Of a stretch of DNA of 64,000 bases, positions 43,915-52,738 are shown piece by piece. This stretch comes from Polynucleobacter sp. AP-Titi-500A-B4 (GTDB taxonomy: Bacteria; Pseudomonadota; Gammaproteobacteria; Burkholderiales; Burkholderiaceae), in the NCBI RefSeq assembly GCF_018688095.1, contig NZ_CP061311.1, positions 1,892,120 through 1,956,119 of the forward strand, in the 5' to 3' direction. Positions within the stretch are counted from its first letter, which is position 1. The number at the start of each line of letters is the position of its first letter. The notes beneath the pieces are model-generated. The model was not told where the DNA came from, made no database searches, and saw only the letters and a list, made by a program, of their open reading frames with translations. Position numbers and translations under genes: made by a program.

Positions 43915-45399
43915 TTAAGACTCGTAAGCAGTCTCACCATGTGAGCTGATATCCAAGCCTTCGCGCTCTTCTTCTTCCTTGACACGCAACCCGATCACGA
44001 TATCGATCAATTTGAAGGCAACGAAAGAAACTACGCCAGACCAAATTACAGTGGTAATCACGCCTTGGGCTTGAATCCATAATTGGCTAGCAATCGAGTA
44101 ATCAGGAGCAACGGCATTAGCCACATAATCCCAAATACCTGAACCACCCAATGCTGGATCAGCAAATACACCGGTCAACAATGCACCAGTAATACCGCCT
44201 ACGCCGTGAACACCAAATACGTCCAAGCTGTCGTCTGATCCCAAAATTTTCTTGAGACCAGTAACACCCCAGAGGCAAACTACACCAGCGATCAAGCCAA
44301 TAATGATGGAACCCATTGGGCCAGCAAAACCAGCAGCAGGAGTAATAGCAACTAAGCCAGCTACGCAACCAGAAGCAGCGCCCAACATAGAAGGCTTGCC
44401 TTTGAGAACCCACTCAGCAACAGACCAGCCCAATACAGCGGCAGCAGTAGCTAAATAAGTATTTACGAAAGCCAATGCTGCGCTACCGTTTGCTTCGAGA
44501 GCTGAACCAGCATTGAAACCAAACCAGCCAAACCACAAGAGTGCTGCACCAGTCATTACATAAACTAAGTTATGTGGCTTCATTGCTTCTTTGCCGTAAC
44601 CCAAACGCTTGCCAACAACAAAGGAGCCAACTAAACCAGCAACCGCAGCATTAATATGCACAACGGTACCGCCAGCAAAGTCGAGAACACCTTTTTGCCA
44701 TAACCAACCAGCACGAGCAGTAATTGCTTCGAGTGATGCAGCATCTTTGATGTCATCAGGACCAGGCCAGAACCAAACCATGTGAGCAATTGGCAAGTAG
44801 CTGAATGTGAACCAAATCACCATGAACACCAGAATTGCAGAGAACTTAGCGCGTTCAGCAAATGAACCAATGATCAAGCAGCAAGTGATGGTTGCGAACA
44901 CTGCTTGGAAAGCCATGAAAATAAACTCAGGAATTACAACGCCTTTACTAAAGGTTGCCGCTACTGAATCTGGATTCATACCACCCAAGAACAGACGATC
45001 AAGTCCACCAATGAATGCCCCACCTTCCGTGAATGCAAAGCTATAGCCGTAAATAGACCAGAGCACTGTAATCAAAGAAAACACCATGAAGCATTGCATA
45101 CAGATAGACAGTATGTTCTTGCTACGTGTTAAACCGCCGTAGAACAAAGCCAAGCCAGGCAGTGTCATTAGCAACACCAAAGCTGTACATACCATCATCC
45201 ATGCGGAATCGGCTTTATTGCACTTTTCGGAACAAAGAACGGGTGCAGGTTCTGCAGCTGCTGGAGTTGCGGCAGGAGCAGTAACTGCTGGTTTTTTAAC
45301 TTCATCAGCATGCGCTGGCGAAGTAACCATTACACCAGTAGCACCGATGGCCAAGGCCATAGCACCACCAGCAACGAGTCGTTTCATCCAAGTTAACAT
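43915..45399 (-). CDS. amtB: Ammonium transporter AmtB
   Basis: 494 residues from ATG 45399, which has an AGAGG ribosome-binding site; the longer open frame runs into glnK. A signal peptide (cleavage near PAHA) is followed by an Ala/Pro-rich linker (about 40-60) with a cysteine pair (CSEKC), then eleven membrane helices of the Amt/Rh fold (GGLTRSKN, FGWFGFNAGS, DVFGVHGVGGITGA). It conducts ammonium and is blocked by GlnK. The mature N-terminus is longer than in E. coli AmtB. glnK ends 13 bp upstream. Confidence 0.95.
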   Translation of the reverse strand: MLTWMKRLVAGGAMALAIGATGVMVTSPAHADEVKKPAVTAPAATPAAAEPAPVLCSEKCNKADSAWMMVCTALVLLMTLPGLALFYGGLTRSKNILSICMQCFMVFSLITVLWSIYGYSFAFTEGGAFIGGLDRLFLGGMNPDSVAATFSKGVVIPEFIFMAFQAVFATITCCLIIGSFAERAKFSAILVFMVIWFTFSYLPIAHMVWFWPGPDDIKDAASLEAITARAGWLWQKGVLDFAGGTVVHINAAVAGLVGSFVVGKRLGYGKEAMKPHNLVYVMTGAALLWFGWFGFNAGSALEANGSAALAFVNTYLATAAAVLGWSVAEWVLKGKPSMLGAASGCVAGLVAITPAAGFAGPMGSIIIGLIAGVVCLWGVTGLKKILGSDDSLDVFGVHGVGGITGALLTGVFADPALGGSGIWDYVANAVAPDYSIASQLWIQAQGVITTVIWSGVVSFVAFKLIDIVIGLRVKEEEEREGLDISSHGETAYES

Positions 45400-45412
45400 T
45401 TTGAACCTCTCT

Positions 45413-45751
45413 TTAAAGTGCTGACGCGCCGGTTTCACCGGTACGAATACGAATGACGTGCTCAACTGGAGAGACAAAAATCTTGCCATCACCAATCTTG
45501 CCAGTACGTGCTGATTTTTCAATTGCTTCAATCGCACGCTCCAAGATGCCATCTTCAACAGCAGCTTCAATTTTTACCTTAGGCAAAAAGTCGACAACAT
45601 ACTCAGCACCGCGATACAACTCGGTGTGACCCTTTTGACGACCAAAGCCCTTAACTTCAGTGACGGTGATGCCCGAAACTCCCACTTCCGAGAGAGCTTC
45701 GCGCACTTCGTCAAGCTTGAAGGGCTTGATAATTGCGGTAATTAATTTCAT
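45413..45751 (-). CDS. glnK: PII nitrogen-regulatory protein GlnK
   Basis: 112 residues. The T-loop (GRQKGHTELYRGAEYVVDF) carries the uridylylation site Y51; the B- and C-loops (TGKIGDGKIFV, RIRTGETG) are intact. It senses 2-oxoglutarate and ATP/ADP and gates AmtB. Named GlnK rather than GlnB because it lies directly before amtB; sequence alone does not separate the two. Confidence 0.93.
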   Translation of the reverse strand: MKLITAIIKPFKLDEVREALSEVGVSGITVTEVKGFGRQKGHTELYRGAEYVVDFLPKVKIEAAVEDGILERAIEAIEKSARTGKIGDGKIFVSPVEHVIRIRTGETGASAL

Positions 45752-45776
45752 ATGTTTCTCCGTTCAGAGGTGGAAA

Positions 45777-46631
45777 TTAGAAAGTCTTTGTTAAGGAAAT
45801 CAAGCCACCTGCGCGACCCTGATTCTTGCCCTGTGGTGTTCCATATTGATATGACCCGCCGTATGTTTGTGCATTTGTACCAACATATGCCAAAGAGCCA
45901 GATAATCCACCACCAAAGTCTTTAGTTACGCCAGCCTTCCAATCAGTATATGAATACAAGGTGCTGTTGCTTAAACTACTCACACCAGGAGCAGCATTAG
46001 TATTTCCAGCAATATATTGATAGCCAACGTGGCCATTAAGTGACAATCCCCAGACGCCTGTATCGTAATTAACCGTCAGATCTGGATAGTACGATCCAGT
46101 GCTATTGGTTGTACCAAATAAGGTGGTAACCGCATAAGAAAACTTAACGAATCCAGTCACGGGACCGAAAGTAAAGTTTTGCGCAGCATACAACTCAGTT
46201 GAGTTCGGATTTGTTGTTCCATTAGCCAACCCAGATGTTGGGTAGTAATACTGTAGAACTCCAAAATCAGAGGCGAAGCCTTCGCCAATGAACTCCTTCT
46301 TAAAGCCGGCGTAGAAATCCATTTCTATTGGGGCGGAAACTGACTTTGTACCACCAGAAGTATAGGTAGAAGAATCACTAATCCAGCTGATTGAACTGTT
46401 CCAGTTACCAATGTAAAAGCCACTTTCATGAGCATAGTCAAAACCGCCTTGAATCGCTGGCTTAAAGTTTGACTGGGTCAAACCACGATAACGATAGTCG
46501 TTTACAACGGTTACGTTTGCAGTAATCGGGCTAGCCTCTGGCTCATCGGCCGCGAAAGCTGGCGTATATGCCAATCCGCTTAACAAGCCTGCAGCGACTG
46601 CAGAAATTGCTGTCTTGTGTAAAGTTTTCAT
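45777..46631 (-). CDS. TorF family putative outer-membrane porin
   Basis: 284 residues with a signal peptide (cleavage near AFA, residue 28). The mature part is a beta-barrel rich in Gly, Ser, Thr and aromatic residues, with the family stretch NDYRYRGLTQSNFKPAIQGGFD and a C-terminal Phe (LTKTF). It corresponds to TIGR02001 proteins of unknown substrate. A GGAG ribosome-binding site precedes the ATG. As first gene of a unit with glnK (25 bp) and amtB, it may help nitrogen compounds cross the outer membrane; that is inference. Confidence 0.88.
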   Translation of the reverse strand: MKTLHKTAISAVAAGLLSGLAYTPAFAADEPEASPITANVTVVNDYRYRGLTQSNFKPAIQGGFDYAHESGFYIGNWNSSISWISDSSTYTSGGTKSVSAPIEMDFYAGFKKEFIGEGFASDFGVLQYYYPTSGLANGTTNPNSTELYAAQNFTFGPVTGFVKFSYAVTTLFGTTNSTGSYYPDLTVNYDTGVWGLSLNGHVGYQYIAGNTNAAPGVSSLSNSTLYSYTDWKAGVTKDFGGGLSGSLAYVGTNAQTYGGSYQYGTPQGKNQGRAGGLISLTKTF

Positions 46632-46743
46632 CTAATACTCCTTACTGGTTGTAATAAAAAATGGGTTGAATGCATATTGCATGGAGTGATCATGCGGGCT
46701 TGGCCAAAACCGTTTTTGAGCCTATTCCCCTTATTAATGCCGA

Positions 46744-46760
46744 TGCACCTAATTAGTGCT
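46744..46760 (-). promoter_or_regulatory. NtrC-like operator upstream of torF-glnK-amtB
   Basis: TGCAC-N7-GTGCT, read on the plus strand, fits the NtrC pattern TGCACYA-N3-TRGTGCA at nearly all positions. A second half-site TGCACCA lies at 46768-46774. It is centred about 120 bases upstream of the torF ATG, an enhancer-like distance. I found no convincing -24/-12 sigma-54 promoter between site and gene. Confidence 0.5.
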
Positions 46761-46893
46761 TTTTATTGCACCACGCTAGGGAAATTAGGGGATTTTTGGC
46801 TGTTTTTGACCTTTTTCACCCTTTTGGACGGCTCAACATAAAATATCAATGTGTGTGTTTTATGCAACTCTTAACCTAACTAAAAAGCCCATC

Positions 46894-47148
46894 ATGCAAA
46901 AACCTGGCGAAATCCTCGAGCAAATCCAACGCATTGCTAGCGATATGCAAAATAAAGTGGGCGATGCCATTCGCAATTCACCGGCACAGGAAATTGAAAA
47001 GAACGTGCGCGCAATGATGAATCAAGGTTTTCAGAAAATGGATTTGGTTACTCGTGAAGAATTTGAACTGCAAAGTAAGGTGCTAGCTAAGACGAGAGAA
47101 AAGTTAGAGGCACTTGAAGCAAAAGTAGCCGCCTTAGAGAAAAATTAA
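46894..47148 (+). CDS. ubiK: Ubiquinone biosynthesis accessory factor UbiK
   Basis: 84 residues from ATG 46894; the frame is open upstream but the family begins MQKPGEILEQIQRIASDM. The C-terminus (about 50-84, heptads in LAKTREKLEALEAKVAALEK) is a coiled coil. UbiK (YqiC) partners UbiJ in aerobic ubiquinone synthesis and supports the Ubi complex. It is divergent from torF, with a 262-base spacer containing the NtrC-like site and no other gene. Confidence 0.9.
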   Translation: MQKPGEILEQIQRIASDMQNKVGDAIRNSPAQEIEKNVRAMMNQGFQKMDLVTREEFELQSKVLAKTREKLEALEAKVAALEKN

Positions 47149-47175
47149 TTTCGTATAGTTTGGCGATCTAGAGCT

Positions 47176-47772
47176 TTACTCTGGATGAAACTCGTTAAAA
47201 AAGTTTACGTACTCTTCTGTAGATAGCGCCGTTTTTATATCAGTATTGTTTGCATTTATATGTAGTACGGATGCTTGATATATCCAAACTCCACCACTAT
47301 CAGTTGGTCTCAATATCCAACGCACTCTCATGGTCTGCTGAATTTTTCCGCTTGCACTAACCGCAATGAAATAGTCTTTGGTCGGAAATCTTTGGCGACT
47401 AGCAGTTTGATAGAAGGCATCTTCTATCAAGACATTGCCACCCGATCCCCTTGCTTTATCTAATAGGTGGCTTTGCAATTGATCGATGATTTTCTGAGCT
47501 AAATTCGATTGATTGGGCGGCACTTGAATCGAGCTGATGGAATAAATATCATCCTCAATTTTCACTGCTTCAAGAAATTGCTTTAACTCTTGTCCTTGAT
47601 ATGGAATATTGCGCTCAAGCTTAGCTGGCTTAGCTGGAAACAGCGCCGTGTATCGCTGTTCAGGAGACTGGACTGTGCGCCAATTCAGCTTAGGGCTGCA
47701 GGCCGATAAAAAAATACATATTGCTAAAAGTAGCCAAGCTCTTAAAACGCTTTTAAACAATACCCGCTCCAT
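47176..47772 (-). CDS. Lipoprotein of unknown function
   Basis: 198 residues from ATG 47772, overlapping the lipA end by 20 bases; a TTG at 47760 would also work. A lipoprotein signal (hydrophobic 9-24, lipobox LSAC) is followed by a soluble domain starting with WRTVQSPEQRYTALFPAKPAKLERNIPY, a pattern seen in small periplasmic proteins of unknown role. No catalytic motif is visible. It follows lipA on the same strand. Confidence 0.8.
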   Translation of the reverse strand: MERVLFKSVLRAWLLLAICIFLSACSPKLNWRTVQSPEQRYTALFPAKPAKLERNIPYQGQELKQFLEAVKIEDDIYSISSIQVPPNQSNLAQKIIDQLQSHLLDKARGSGGNVLIEDAFYQTASRQRFPTKDYFIAVSASGKIQQTMRVRWILRPTDSGGVWIYQASVLHINANNTDIKTALSTEEYVNFFNEFHPE

Positions 47773-48763
47773 GCGCCTGTTGATCTGCATGGTAACTAGA
47801 GCGCACCATCGCCCCAACCGCTGCATGTGAGAAGCCCATCTCATAAGCTCGCTCTTCGAACATCTTGAATACATCAGGGTGTACATAGCGCTGAACCGGG
47901 AGATGGTGGCCAGATGGCGCAAGGTACTGGCCAATAGTGAGCATATCAATATTATGCTCACGCATATCCTTCATCACTTCAAGAATCTCTTCATCAGTCT
48001 CGCCTAAACCAACCATCAAGCCACTCTTTGTAGGGATGTGTGGAAAGCGCTCTTTAAAGTCTTTTAGCAACTTAAGGGAATGCAAATAGTCAGCGCCTGG
48101 TCTAGCTTGTTTATATAAACGCGGAACCGTCTCTAAGTTGTGATTCATAACATCTGGTAAACCCTTTGGCGCATGCTCAGCAAAGATATCCAGTGCCTTA
48201 TCTAAACGGCCACGAAAGTCTGGAACCAATACTTCAATGCGCGTGCTTGAAGAGAGATCACGCGATTGGGAGATACAGTCGACATAATGCATCGCCCCAC
48301 CATCACGCAAGTCATCACGGTCTACGCTAGTAATGACAACGTAATTTAATTTCAAGGCGGCGATAGTGCGTGCCAAGTTTGCAGGCTCTTTTACATCAAG
48401 GGGATCTGGTCTGCCATGCCCAACATCACAAAATGGACAACGGCGAGTGCACTTATCGCCCATGATCATGAATGTCGCCGTACCTTTGCCAAAACACTCG
48501 CCAATATTAGGGCAGCTCGCTTCTTCGCAAACCGTCACTAATTCGTTTTCACGCAAAATCTTTTTGATTTCGGCAAAACGTGAATTACCTGATGCAGCCT
48601 TTACCCGAATCCAATCTGGTTTTTTAAGTATCTCTTCGAGGGGCACTATCTTGATTGGAATGCGCGCAGTCTTCTCACTCGATTTTTGTTTACGAGTAGC
48701 GTCATACTGAAGATCTTGGCGCTCCTCAAGAGATTGTTTGGTATCGGTCTTATTTGCGGTCAT
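47753..48763 (-). CDS. lipA: Lipoyl synthase
   Basis: 336 residues. A radical-SAM enzyme with two clusters: the radical cluster CTRRCPFC and the auxiliary cluster CEEASCPNIGEC. It inserts two sulfurs into octanoyl groups on E2 and H proteins. The N-terminal ~45 residues are charged and poorly conserved. lipB lies immediately upstream and overlaps it by four bases. Confidence 0.97.
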   Translation of the reverse strand: MTANKTDTKQSLEERQDLQYDATRKQKSSEKTARIPIKIVPLEEILKKPDWIRVKAASGNSRFAEIKKILRENELVTVCEEASCPNIGECFGKGTATFMIMGDKCTRRCPFCDVGHGRPDPLDVKEPANLARTIAALKLNYVVITSVDRDDLRDGGAMHYVDCISQSRDLSSSTRIEVLVPDFRGRLDKALDIFAEHAPKGLPDVMNHNLETVPRLYKQARPGADYLHSLKLLKDFKERFPHIPTKSGLMVGLGETDEEILEVMKDMREHNIDMLTIGQYLAPSGHHLPVQRYVHPDVFKMFEERAYEMGFSHAAVGAMVRSSYHADQQAHGAGIV

Positions 48764-49404
48764 GATGGTATTAGTTGCTTTTGCAAATTCTCCAAAAGCT
48801 TTTGGCTAATTGAATCTATATTGTCCTTGATCCCAAGGGTTTGCATATCTACCGTTCTTAAGCCCTCATAACCACAAGGGTGGATGCGCCCAAATGCCTC
48901 AAGATCTGTTGCCACATTCAATGCCAGGCCATGATAGGAGCAGCTTTTAGAGACCTTTAGGCCAAGTGCGGCTACTTTTGCACCAAACCATTCAGGCGGG
49001 ATACTCGATTGCTCAGACACATAAATTCCGGGAGCGCCCGACTTTCTCTCAGCCTCTATGCCGAAATCTGCCAAGGTATCGATCAAAGCCTGCTCAATGC
49101 GCGAGACCAACTCCTTTACAAATATCCCAAGACGTTTCAAATCAAGTAATAAATAGACAACGATCTGTCCTGGTCCGTGATAAGTGATTTCACCACCACG
49201 ATCAACCTGCACCATTGGAATTTGATTGCTTGGAGAATGCAAGTTGCTAGCATCGCCAGCTAAGCCTAAAGTAAAAACGGGTGGATGCTCTAAGATCCAA
49301 ATCTCATCTGGAGTAGCGCTATTTCGTTCTTTTGTGAAGACACGCATGGCTTCATACGTTAAAGCGTAATCAGCCAAGCCAAGATGTTTTACCAAAACCG
49401 TCAT
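48760..49404 (-). CDS. lipB: Lipoyl(octanoyl) transferase
   Basis: 214 residues. LipB moves octanoate from ACP to lipoyl domains. The RGGEITYHGPGQIVVYLLLDL stretch and the catalytic Lys and Cys in KVAALGLKVSKSCSYHGLALN are intact. Overlap with lipA is ATGA type. The DUF493 gene sits 9 bp upstream, as in many proteobacteria. Confidence 0.97.
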   Translation of the reverse strand: MTVLVKHLGLADYALTYEAMRVFTKERNSATPDEIWILEHPPVFTLGLAGDASNLHSPSNQIPMVQVDRGGEITYHGPGQIVVYLLLDLKRLGIFVKELVSRIEQALIDTLADFGIEAERKSGAPGIYVSEQSSIPPEWFGAKVAALGLKVSKSCSYHGLALNVATDLEAFGRIHPCGYEGLRTVDMQTLGIKDNIDSISQKLLENLQKQLIPS

Positions 49405-49413
49405 GAGTTGCAG

Positions 49414-49680
49414 CTAAAGAACAATGCTCACTAGTGGATGTGTAGAGAGGGTTCGATAAAGCTCATCGAGCTGTTCACGACTAGTTGCCGTAATAGGCAA
49501 AGTGATACCAAGATAATTTCCATCCTTTGACGGTCTTTGTTCGACTTTACTCTCGTCAAATGTAGGATCAAACTGCCTTGCAATATGAATGATTGCGGGC
49601 AGATATTCGGGATTATTTTTACCCATCACCTTAATTGGAAAAAGGGACGGGTATTCAATCAGGGATTTTTCTTCGGACAT
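49414..49680 (-). CDS. DUF493 (YbeD-like) protein
   Basis: 88 residues. The PSLFPIKVMGKN start and the ACT-like fold pattern (LGITLPITATSREQLDELYRTL) match DUF493/YbeD. Genes of this family commonly sit next to lipB, as here, and a regulatory role in lipoate metabolism has been suggested but not shown. Confidence 0.92.
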   Translation of the reverse strand: MSEEKSLIEYPSLFPIKVMGKNNPEYLPAIIHIARQFDPTFDESKVEQRPSKDGNYLGITLPITATSREQLDELYRTLSTHPLVSIVL

Positions 49681-49711
49681 AATATTGAGTAGCTCGATTC
49701 TATTGTTCTAA

Positions 49712-50428
49712 TCAGTTCTGACGATGATCTGGCATACCTAACCAAGCGCCAGTAATAATGTTGCGAATGCAATGCAATCGACGATGAAAAAAGTGATCGG
49801 CACCTGGTACTACTTGCACTGTGAGCTCTTGTGGAAGAGCCCAATCAAAGACATCTTTTAAGGGAATGGTTTCATCCAATTCACCATGAATCAGAATGGT
49901 GTCAGCGGGCACCGGAGCGAGAGTCCACTTGCCAGCAGCACTTCCCACCATCACCAAGCGTTCAGCGGGACGTCCGAGCTCTGCCAGTCTTTGCACTAAA
50001 TGGCTGCCCACAAAACTGCCGAACGAAAAACCTGAAACAACCAGCGGTAAAGTATTAGCTGAATTTACCCACGGCTGATCTGCCGTTGCTTCAAAGTCAG
50101 ACCAGCTAGAAGGTGTTTGCATCCACTCAGTGACATAGAGTAAGTCTTCTAACTCGCCAACGCCGTCATCATGTACGCCAGCAGTACCGCCAACACCACG
50201 AAAGTTTGGCCGCACACTGACGTAACCCAATTGATTAAATGCACGTGCCATTGTTTGTGCAACCTTATTGTCCATTGTGCCGCCCAATAAAGGATGGGGA
50301 TGCGCAACCAAGGCGAGTCCGCGTACTACAAATGATGGATTGCTCTTTAACTCATCAGGCAGATCAATGGACATTTCCATTGCACCCACAATGCCATCTA
50401 TATGAATTACTTTGGTACGGCTATTCAT
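49712..50428 (-). CDS. Alpha/beta hydrolase family protein
   Basis: 238 residues. The nucleophile elbow is GFSFGS, and the N-terminal HPHPLLGGTMDNKVA and PNFRGVGGTAG match the family of small CocE/NonD-like hydrolases (COG2945). The histidine is in GADHFFHRRL near the C-terminus. Substrate unknown. It lies 31 bp upstream of DUF493 on the same strand. Confidence 0.9.
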   Translation of the reverse strand: MNSRTKVIHIDGIVGAMEMSIDLPDELKSNPSFVVRGLALVAHPHPLLGGTMDNKVAQTMARAFNQLGYVSVRPNFRGVGGTAGVHDDGVGELEDLLYVTEWMQTPSSWSDFEATADQPWVNSANTLPLVVSGFSFGSFVGSHLVQRLAELGRPAERLVMVGSAAGKWTLAPVPADTILIHGELDETIPLKDVFDWALPQELTVQVVPGADHFFHRRLHCIRNIITGAWLGMPDHRQN

Positions 50429-50482
50429 GAAGAAAACTTTCGATGATGACGATAAATAATTTCTGGAAAAATCTAAGGACAG

Positions 50483-50791
50483 CTATGTCAACTGCAGACG
50501 CTCTACTGGAGCACCATTCAACAAATGGGATTGGATGATTTCTTCTACATCTTCTTTATCCACTAAGGTATACCAAATGCCGTCTGGGTAAACCACCATC
50601 ACTGGGCCGTCAGCACAACGGTCTAAGCAGCCGGCTTTATTCACGCGAATTTTTCCGGGACCAGCTAAGCCCAACTCTTTTACCCTGTTCTTAGCATATT
50701 CAAATAAAGCAAAAGCGTTATGCCGATCGCAACAATCTTCGCCATTGCTTCGTTGATTCAAGCAAAAAAATAGGTGATGTGAAAAGCTCAT
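50483..50791 (-). CDS. (2Fe-2S) thioredoxin-like ferredoxin
   Basis: 102 residues. Cysteines at 10, 20-21, 55 and 59 (CLNQ, DCC, GCLDRC) fit the Shethna-type thioredoxin-fold ferredoxin that binds one 2Fe-2S cluster. The YPDGIWYTLVDKEDVEEI C-terminus is typical. Electron partners unknown. It lies between VanZ (16 bp upstream on the same strand) and the hydrolase. Confidence 0.9.
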   Translation of the reverse strand: MSFSHHLFFCLNQRSNGEDCCDRHNAFALFEYAKNRVKELGLAGPGKIRVNKAGCLDRCADGPVMVVYPDGIWYTLVDKEDVEEIIQSHLLNGAPVERLQLT

Positions 50792-50807
50792 AAAAAAATT
50801 GTATTCA

Positions 50808-51902
50808 TTAATATTTTGACTTTAGATCTCTTAAGTTTCGAATCATCCAAATAGAGGCTAGTGGTAACCATATTACCGAAACCCATTGCATCAACTCATT
50901 GAAATGTAATAGTCGCCCTTGATTCCAATGCCTGAGGGTTAGGATGAAATAGGGATTATCAGGCATTACATTGATTGCAACGGTGACGCCGAGTAAACAA
51001 ACTATAGCTAAAAGCTGCTTTGTTCTTAGTCGAAGTCGCAAAGCCCATCTCAAAGCAACTGTAGCCAGCAGCATCCCCCAAAAGGCTCCTGCTGTAAACC
51101 AGAGGAGGCTGAACTCCCAACCGAACTGAAGGGCTGTGAAAAGTGTCTTTAGTAGCACCGTGAGCCCCAGTAGGCCATTCAATATTTGCCATTGGGGCGC
51201 CTTGACTCGCATTCCAGTGGAGAGCAAAAGCGCAACGCCTAACCAACAAAATCCAGTAATGAGGGTTTCTTGAACGACTTGATTAATCACCGTCGTACCC
51301 CAATCAATGGAACCGAATATGACATGCCCCCAAACCCCAACGCCAAGCCACGAACTTTGGGGATAAATCTGCGACCAAGGGAATAAGAGAAAAAGTGCGC
51401 ATATCGCCCAATTCAAACCAAACCATTGATCAAACCTACGTCGTATCGCAGTTCCAGAAAGCCACTCTGGCCCAAGAGGGATTGCTAACAGTCCGCCCAA
51501 TAAGCCTCCAAATACATTGGCCCACCAATCCATCAAACTTGGAATGCGAGTAGGTAGCCAAGTTTGGAGTGTTTCAACACTAAAAGCCAACCAGGCACTC
51601 AGGCTAATGGCTATACCCAAGGCAACAAAGTTTCTCCAGCGAGGATATGTGGAAAAGACCAGCAGAAATCCAAATGGGATATAGGCCAAGATATTGACCG
51701 AAACATCAAAAATCGTAATAAAGCGTGGCAAAGGAGCACCAATCCAGGCCTCTGCAGTGATCCCATTCTGAAAATCAAAATCAAATGGATTTAGACTCAC
51801 ATAAAGAATCAGCAATGCATAGGCAAGACTCATCGCACGAGCAAGCGGCATGGCCTGCAGAGGCCATACTAGCTTTCGGGGGCGCTGATCATTTGCATCC
51901 AT
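50808..51902 (-). CDS. VanZ-like family membrane protein
   Basis: 364 residues with about ten hydrophobic segments. The VanZ-like core (NPFDFDFQNG, NILAYIPFGFLLV, SVETLQTWLPTRIPSLMDWWANVFGGLLGG) is at the N-terminal half. VanZ confers low teicoplanin resistance in enterococci, but most chromosomal homologues have unknown roles, so no resistance function is implied. Divergent from birA by 38 bp. Confidence 0.88.
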   Translation of the reverse strand: MDANDQRPRKLVWPLQAMPLARAMSLAYALLILYVSLNPFDFDFQNGITAEAWIGAPLPRFITIFDVSVNILAYIPFGFLLVFSTYPRWRNFVALGIAISLSAWLAFSVETLQTWLPTRIPSLMDWWANVFGGLLGGLLAIPLGPEWLSGTAIRRRFDQWFGLNWAICALFLLFPWSQIYPQSSWLGVGVWGHVIFGSIDWGTTVINQVVQETLITGFCWLGVALLLSTGMRVKAPQWQILNGLLGLTVLLKTLFTALQFGWEFSLLWFTAGAFWGMLLATVALRWALRLRLRTKQLLAIVCLLGVTVAINVMPDNPYFILTLRHWNQGRLLHFNELMQWVSVIWLPLASIWMIRNLRDLKSKY

Positions 51903-51940
51903 TCCCCCAATTCTAGGTCAGACCTTTCTACAATGACGAA

Positions 51941-52738
51941 ATGACTGCTAATTGCATCCTTGAACGCGTTACCGAGACCAGATCGACCAATGATGATTTA
52001 TTGGAACGCTGGCGAGCTGGCGAGCTCATAGACCCCGTAGCTCGCATTGCCCACAAACAGACTGCCGGCAAGGGGCGGGCTGGGCGTACATGGCTCGCGA
52101 ATCCTGAGGACTCAATTTGCTTCTCAATGGCATTTCCCTTTAGTAGAAGTCCCGCAGAATTGACTGGGCTTAGCCTATCAGTTGGCCTTGCTGTCATTCA
52201 AGGCATTGCAAAAGCATGCAAACTCAAATTATCTGATCTTCATCAAGCTGGCCTGCGCCTCAAATGGCCCAATGATTTATTACTCAATAATGCGAAACTC
52301 GCTGGAATTCTGATTGAGGGCGGACAAGCAAAAGCGGGAGATCCCAGCTGGATGATTATTGGTGTCGGCATGAACTTGCGTAATGCAAATGCGATACAAG
52401 AAAAGCTTCAGCAAAGCGAAATCCAAGTTGGCTCTATAGATCAGCTACTTCCAAAAGAGATGAGTCTTCCTGACCTTGAATATCTTTGGTTATCCCTACT
52501 AGAATCATTTGAGGAACATTTCAAAAAATTTGATCAAGAGGGTTTTGCAGCTTTCCAACAAGCATGGCTTGAGTGGGATGCGTTTCTAGATCAGAAGGTC
52601 TGCATTTCCGGCGCTGGTAAAGATTCTATTTGCGGTATTGCTAAAGGCGCTGATATCAATGGCGCCCTGCTACTAGAGCAGGAAGACAAAATGATTGCCA
52701 TTTATGCTGGCGATGTATCCCTGAGAGTTCAATCATGA
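51941..52738 (+). CDS. birA: Biotin-[acetyl-CoA-carboxylase] ligase
   Basis: 265 residues. The catalytic loop KQTAGKGRAGRTW and LRLKWPNDLLLNNAKLAGILIE are present. It attaches biotin to the carboxyl carrier protein. The N-terminal helix-turn-helix of E. coli BirA is missing (group I type), so it cannot act as a DNA-binding repressor by itself. It is translationally coupled to coaX by an ATGA overlap. Confidence 0.96.
   Translation: MTANCILERVTETRSTNDDLLERWRAGELIDPVARIAHKQTAGKGRAGRTWLANPEDSICFSMAFPFSRSPAELTGLSLSVGLAVIQGIAKACKLKLSDLHQAGLRLKWPNDLLLNNAKLAGILIEGGQAKAGDPSWMIIGVGMNLRNANAIQEKLQQSEIQVGSIDQLLPKEMSLPDLEYLWLSLLESFEEHFKKFDQEGFAAFQQAWLEWDAFLDQKVCISGAGKDSICGIAKGADINGALLLEQEDKMIAIYAGDVSLRVQS

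Noticed and set aside
46632..46743. Possible sigma-54 promoter for torF-glnK-amtB
   Set aside because: The only GG-N10-GC spacing match (near 46704-46717, minus strand) disagrees with the consensus at nearly all other positions.
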